In this document: positions 9,431 to 12,038 of the stretch, piece after piece
Layout of the letters: each line of letters starts with the position of its first letter
Numbering within the stretch: the stretch's first letter is position 1
Assembly (NCBI GenBank): GCA_023395615.1
Contig: JAEWYP010000012.1
Span: 1 to 12,038, forward strand
DNA: 12,038 nt
Source of the DNA: Bacillota bacterium
GTDB lineage: Bacteria > Bacillota > Clostridia > Christensenellales > Aristaeellaceae
Reading direction: 5' to 3'
Notes under the pieces: generated by a model
What the model was told of the DNA's origin: nothing
Databases searched by the model: none
Seen by the model: the letters and a program-made list of their open reading frames with translations, nothing else
Made by a program: the position numbers and the translations under genes

Positions 9431-11098
9431 ATGACGGAAATCGAACAGCCAAAGCTGCGCGTTATCCCGCTGGGCGGGGTGGATGAGTTCGGCAAAAACA
9501 TCACGGTCATCGAATGCGGCGAAGACATGCTGGTGGTAGATTGCGGCTCCATTTTCCCGGAAGCGGATATGCTGGGCGTCGATTTGGTCATTCCGGACGT
9601 AACCTATCTCATTAAGAATAAGGATCGCCTTCGCGGCATGCTGCTTACGCACGGCCACGAAGATCATATAGGCGCCACGCCGTATGTGCTTCGTCAGGTT
9701 CCCATGCCGCTGTACGGCACCAAGCTCACGCTGGCGCTGGTGGACCTGAAACTGAAAGAGCACCGTATTTCCGGCATTCCGCTGAATGTGATCAAACCGG
9801 GCGATACGATCCAGTTGGGTTGTTTCAGCGTGGAGTTTATCCATGTGAACCACTCCATCGCCGGAGCCGTGTCGCTGGCTATCACCTGCCCCGCGGGCAC
9901 GCTGGTCGTAAGCGGCGACTTTAAAATCGACTATACCCCCATCGAAGGCGAAGTAACCGATTTGGCGGAGTTTGCCACCATCGGTAAAAAAGGCGTTCTG
10001 GCGTTCCTTTGCGAATCCACCAACGTGGAGCGCAAGGGCCACACCATGAGCGAGACCAAGATCGGCCAGACCTTCATCGACACGTTCCAGCAGGCCAAGG
10101 GCCGTGTGATCGTCGCCATGTTTGCCAGCAACGTTCACCGCGTGCAAATGGTGGTGGATTCCGGGGCGATGTTCGGCCGCAAGGTATGTTTTGTCGGCCG
10201 CAGCATGGTGAACGTTTCGCGGGTTGCCATGTCCATCGGGGAATTAAACATCCCCGAAGAGAACATCGTAGACATCGACGATATTGACAACTACCCGGAC
10301 GAGGAACTGCTGGTGGTTACCACCGGCAGCCAGGGCGAGGCCATGGCCGGGCTTACCCGTATGGCCTACGGCGAGCACCGGAAGTTGCAGATCAAGACGA
10401 CCGATATGGTCATCATCTCCGCCAACCCCATTCCCGGCAATGAAAAGCCCATCAGCCGCGTGATCAACCAGCTGTACCGCTGCGGCGCGAACGTGATTTA
10501 CGGCCAGATCGCCGAAGTGCACGTATCCGGCCACGCCTGCCAGGAAGAAATTAAGCTGCTGCATGTGCTGGTGAAGCCGAAATACTTCATCCCCTACCAC
10601 GGCGAATACTCCAAGCTATGGCAGCATGCCGAGCTGGCGGAAAGTCTGGGTATGCCCAGCCAGAACATCGTGATTCCGGAAGTGGGCCAGATTATTGAAA
10701 TGTCCAAAGACAGCCTCGCCATTACAGGCGTGGTGCCCACCGGCGGCGTGCTGGTGGATGGTCTGGGCATCGGCGATGTCGGCAACGTGGTGCTGCGTGA
10801 CCGCAAGCATTTAAGCGAGGACGGCCTGATTATTGTGGTGATGGCCATTGACCGTGACAACGGCACCCTCGTCAGCGGCCCGGACATCATCAGCCGCGGC
10901 TTCGTTTATGTGCGTGAGAACGAAGATATTATCGAAAGCAGCCGCGATCTCGCCCGCAACATCATCATGAGTTACGGCCGCATCGACGGCAGCGAGTGGC
11001 AGAACATGAAAAACCGCATCAAAGATGAGCTACACCGCTATATCTTTGAAAAAATCAAACGCAACCCGATGGTACTGCCCATCATCATGGAAATTTAA
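9431..11098 (+). CDS. rnj: ribonuclease J
   Basis: RNase J is a metallo-beta-lactamase / beta-CASP ribonuclease with 5'-to-3' exonuclease and endonuclease activity. It is central to mRNA decay and rRNA 5' maturation in Firmicutes. The product is 555 residues, the length of Bacillus RNase J1. The zinc motif HGHEDH is at 74-79; further ligands are H141 and D163 (VSGDFKID). The beta-CASP histidines H368 (HVSGHA) and H390 (PYHGEY) fall at the same numbers as in Bacillus RNase J1. A C-terminal dimerisation domain is present, ending NPMVLPIIMEI. The ATG start has AAAGGAGG seven bases upstream. An in-frame basic extension from 9287 is possible on paper but lacks a good site. It has its own extended -10 promoter and a strong terminator, so it is monocistronic. 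J1 versus J2 cannot be settled from one gene, but intact catalytic residues favour a J1-like active enzyme. Confidence 0.97.
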   Translation: MTEIEQPKLRVIPLGGVDEFGKNITVIECGEDMLVVDCGSIFPEADMLGVDLVIPDVTYLIKNKDRLRGMLLTHGHEDHIGATPYVLRQVPMPLYGTKLTLALVDLKLKEHRISGIPLNVIKPGDTIQLGCFSVEFIHVNHSIAGAVSLAITCPAGTLVVSGDFKIDYTPIEGEVTDLAEFATIGKKGVLAFLCESTNVERKGHTMSETKIGQTFIDTFQQAKGRVIVAMFASNVHRVQMVVDSGAMFGRKVCFVGRSMVNVSRVAMSIGELNIPEENIVDIDDIDNYPDEELLVVTTGSQGEAMAGLTRMAYGEHRKLQIKTTDMVIISANPIPGNEKPISRVINQLYRCGANVIYGQIAEVHVSGHACQEEIKLLHVLVKPKYFIPYHGEYSKLWQHAELAESLGMPSQNIVIPEVGQIIEMSKDSLAITGVVPTGGVLVDGLGIGDVGNVVLRDRKHLSEDGLIIVVMAIDRDNGTLVSGPDIISRGFVYVRENEDIIESSRDLARNIIMSYGRIDGSEWQNMKNRIKDELHRYIFEKIKRNPMVLPIIMEI

Positions 11099-11151
11099 GG
11101 GCTGCCTGAAAGGCAGAGGATTGCGGCGGTTTTGCTCGTCGCGGTGCATAT

Positions 11152-11187
11152 GTGGAGAAGGAAGAATCCTTCTCCACTTTTCTTTTT
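11152..11187 (+). terminator. intrinsic terminator of the RNase J gene
   Basis: A perfect 11-bp stem (11152-11162 with 11167-11177) closes a four-base AGAA loop. It is followed by TTTTCTTTTT (11178-11187). It lies about 55 bp past the stop codon. A smaller hairpin CTGCC/GGCAG (11102-11116) sits directly after the stop. The terminator stem also forms the first element of the structured repeat described from here on. Confidence 0.92.
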
Positions 11188-11318
11188 ATACACCTGAAGG
11201 TGTGCGGGGGTTCGCACCTGCGGCTGCGCGGAGCAGGGAGCCATACCTGTGGGTATGGGCAGGGGCTTTCCGCTCGCCCCTGCATCCTTCGGGATCGCCT
11301 TTTACACGGCGGGCTACA

Positions 11319-11414
11319 CGGCAGGGGTCGCTCTCGGAGTACGGGATAGTCGTCCGCTGCTACCTACGGTAGCGCGACCGACAAGCCCGTCCATCCATCG
11401 AGCGACCCCTGCCG
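11319..11414 (+). repeat. 15-bp inverted repeats flanking the 34-bp hairpin in copy A
   Basis: CGGCAGGGGTCGCTC at 11319-11333 is perfectly inverted at 11400-11414, enclosing 66 bp that include the 34-bp hairpin. The whole 96-bp unit has the shape of a miniature inverted-repeat or REP-type element. Copy B keeps only the first arm. Confidence 0.8.
11349..11382 (+). repeat. 34-bp conserved hairpin, copy A arm
   Basis: This segment is identical, in inverted orientation, to 11690-11723. It folds on itself: GTCG/CGAC at the base, a 2x2 internal loop, CGC/GCG, a bulged T, then GCTACC/GGTAGC around a TAC loop. It is the only long block fully identical between the two repeat copies. Confidence 0.9.
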
Positions 11415-11560
11415 CGCCCCACCTGCTGATATTCAGGCGATGGGTAAAAAATTACGGCCTTGCATGGCAGCGAAACCATGGGAAGTAATCGGTAAAATAA
11501 TATACCGACAATGCTTTCAGGGATAAGATGAGGATATAATGCATCTCTGTCTCTCGTTTC
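11415..11560. other. non-coding spacer with nested small hairpins
   Basis: This AT-richer stretch between the two repeat copies contains ATTAC/GTAAT (11451-11489) enclosing CATGG/CCATG (11463-11480). TCGGTA/TACCGA (11489-11508, 8-nt loop) comes next. TATAAT at 11535-11540 follows, without a convincing -35 box. No open frame with a ribosome binding site was found. Confidence 0.45.
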
Positions 11561-11680
11561 CCTGTTTTTCTTTCGTACGCACATTATTACTGCGAGGGTA
11601 ATAAGTTCTCTTTTCCCGATCCTCGTTTTTCTCCGCATGCACATTGTTGCTATGGGGGCGAAAGACTCCCTCGCAGGATG
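11561..11680 (+). repeat. degenerate 60-bp tandem duplication
   Basis: Units 11561-11620 and 11621-11680 align at exactly 60 bp spacing over their first 40-50 bases, with shared TTTTTCT, GCACATT and GGGG-like blocks. Most differences are C/T or A/G exchanges. The second unit runs into the end of repeat copy B. It appears to be an old duplication; no function is visible. Confidence 0.5.
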
Positions 11681-11689
11681 GACTGGATC

Positions 11690-11723
11690 GTCGGTCGCGC
11701 TACCGTAGGTAGCAGCGGACGAC
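11690..11723 (-). repeat. 34-bp conserved hairpin, copy B arm
   Basis: This is the exact reverse complement of 11349-11382, with about 307 bp between the two arms. It forms the same internal stem-loop, and the pair could also form a long intramolecular duplex in a transcript. Confidence 0.9.
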
Positions 11724-11908
11724 ATTCCAGTTCTCTGAGAGCGACCCCTGCCGTAATTCCGGGGAAGGTTGGGGAGGGGATCGCAAATCCCTTCCCCAAA
11801 GGGGCGCTCCTAGCGCCCCGCGCGAGCGGAAAGCCCTTTGGTGTGTCCGCAGACACACGCCCCTGCCCCGCGCACCCGCAGGCGTGAAACCCCACGCTCG
11901 CTGGGCGC

Positions 11909-11949
11909 TTAAAAAGAAAAGTGGAGGAAGAACTTTCATTCTTCCTCCA
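11909..11949 (-). terminator. intrinsic terminator for a leftward gene beyond the window
   Basis: On the minus strand TGGAGGAAGAA pairs with TTCTTCCTCCA (11922-11932 with 11939-11949, 6-nt loop), followed by CTTTTCTTTTTAA. It would end a transcript entering from the right edge, converging on the RNase J transcript. The T-tract sequence is the same as at the RNase J terminator, while the stem differs. Confidence 0.85.
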
Positions 11950-12038
11950 ATATGCGGTTTCACCCGCTCCCCCACTTAACCCCCGATTGTTTGCCGAATG
12001 GTGAAGCTAACACCCCATACGTAGTAAGAAACGATTAC
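11950..12038. other. right-edge sequence without recognised features
   Basis: No open frame, RNA gene or repeat is recognised in these 89 bases. They probably lie between the copy B terminator and the 3' end of a leftward gene outside the window. Confidence 0.4.

Larger units (their letters stand above)
11152..11414 (+). repeat. structured repeat, copy A
   Basis: Copy A is a succession of hairpins: the terminator; ACACC/GGTGT (11190-11203); GTGCG/CGCAC (11202-11217); CCATACC/GGTATGG with loop TGTG (11241-11258); ATCC-TTCG-GGAT; then the shared segment CGGCAGGGGTCGCTCTC (11319-11335) and the 34-bp hairpin (11349-11382). Blocks such as GGGCTTTCCGCTCGC and CTTTTCTTTTTA recur in copy B on the opposite strand. 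Copy A additionally ends with a perfect inverted copy of its CGGCAGGGGTCGCTC (11400-11414). No coding function is apparent. The exact borders are uncertain. Confidence 0.75.
11675..11949 (-). repeat. structured repeat, copy B (inverted relative to A)
   Basis: On the minus strand this copy follows the same order as copy A: terminator hairpin; GCGTG/CACGC (11882-11897); GTGTGTC/GACACAC with minus-strand loop TGCG (11841-11858); then GGGCTTTCCGCTCGC. Next are a GGGGCGCT/AGCGCCCC stem (11801-11819) and an extra 11-bp stem (11771-11797) absent from copy A. It closes with CGGCAGGGGTCGCTCTC (11737-11753) and the 34-bp hairpin. Flanking blocks are conserved, while stem sequences differ from copy A in compensating ways. 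Confidence 0.75.

Noticed and set aside
9266..10147. 293-codon minus-strand open frame over the RNase J gene
   Set aside because: It overlaps a well-supported conserved gene on the other strand and shows no family features.
11188..11414. Group IIC intron behind a terminator
   Set aside because: The position after a terminator is suggestive, but the element is far too short for a ribozyme. No domain V hairpin or reverse transcriptase was recognised.
11535..11540. TATAAT as a promoter for a small RNA between the repeat copies
   Set aside because: No acceptable -35 box or extended -10 motif, and no defined transcript end nearby, so it is mentioned only as a sequence match.
11319..11723. Integron attC site or CRISPR array
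   Set aside because: No GTTRRRY/RYYYAAC core sites and no regularly spaced direct repeats; there are only two inverted copies of unequal structure.
11360..11975. Several open frames of 60-120 codons across the repeat region, sharing LLPTVARPT
   Set aside because: The shared peptide is just the translated 34-bp hairpin. The frames have no ribosome binding sites and cross terminators and hairpins.

Overview
The window reads as a chromosomal segment of a fairly GC-rich Clostridia-type Firmicute (Bacillota). The evidence is an RpoB starting MVHEVQMGKLRKRMSFS, a split-free RpoC without the large proteobacterial trigger-loop insertion, a 555-residue RNase J in register with Bacillus RNase J1, strong AAAGGAGG-type ribosome binding sites, and a tRNA gene with an encoded CCA end. 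An Oscillospiraceae or related lineage fits, but genus cannot be supported.

Layout, left half (minus strand, read right to left): a strong promoter (8431-8459) drives rpoB (4509-8267) and rpoC (813-4388), separated by about 120 bp holding a large hairpin. A perfect hairpin follows the rpoC stop. Immediately after it comes a small GNAT acetyltransferase gene with its own Shine-Dalgarno, then a separate promoter and tRNA-Val(GAC) at the window edge. The usual neighbours (rplJL upstream of rpoB, the rpsL-rpsG-fusA-tuf cluster after rpoC) are absent, so rpoBC stands alone here.

Right half (plus strand): a small two-helix membrane protein of the RseC/SoxR-reducing family (8521-8961) is divergent from rpoB. 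A 469-bp gene-free stretch follows, carrying an extended -10 promoter and a long leader. Next is RNase J (9431-11098) with a textbook terminator. The window thus pairs the transcription core enzyme with a principal mRNA-decay nuclease, although they are separate transcription units.

The last 0.9 kb has no credible gene. It holds two diverged copies of a structured repeat of about 250-270 bp in inverted orientation. Each copy begins at an intrinsic terminator and ends at an identical 34-bp imperfect hairpin. Between the copies, several stems sit at matching positions but have different, compensating sequences, which suggests selection on folding. This is the best candidate for something undescribed in the window. 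Other points worth a look are Asn at the RpoB position equivalent to E. coli His526 (a rifamycin-resistance position), a half-acidic 84-residue RpoB tail, and serine replacements in the RpoC bridge helix.
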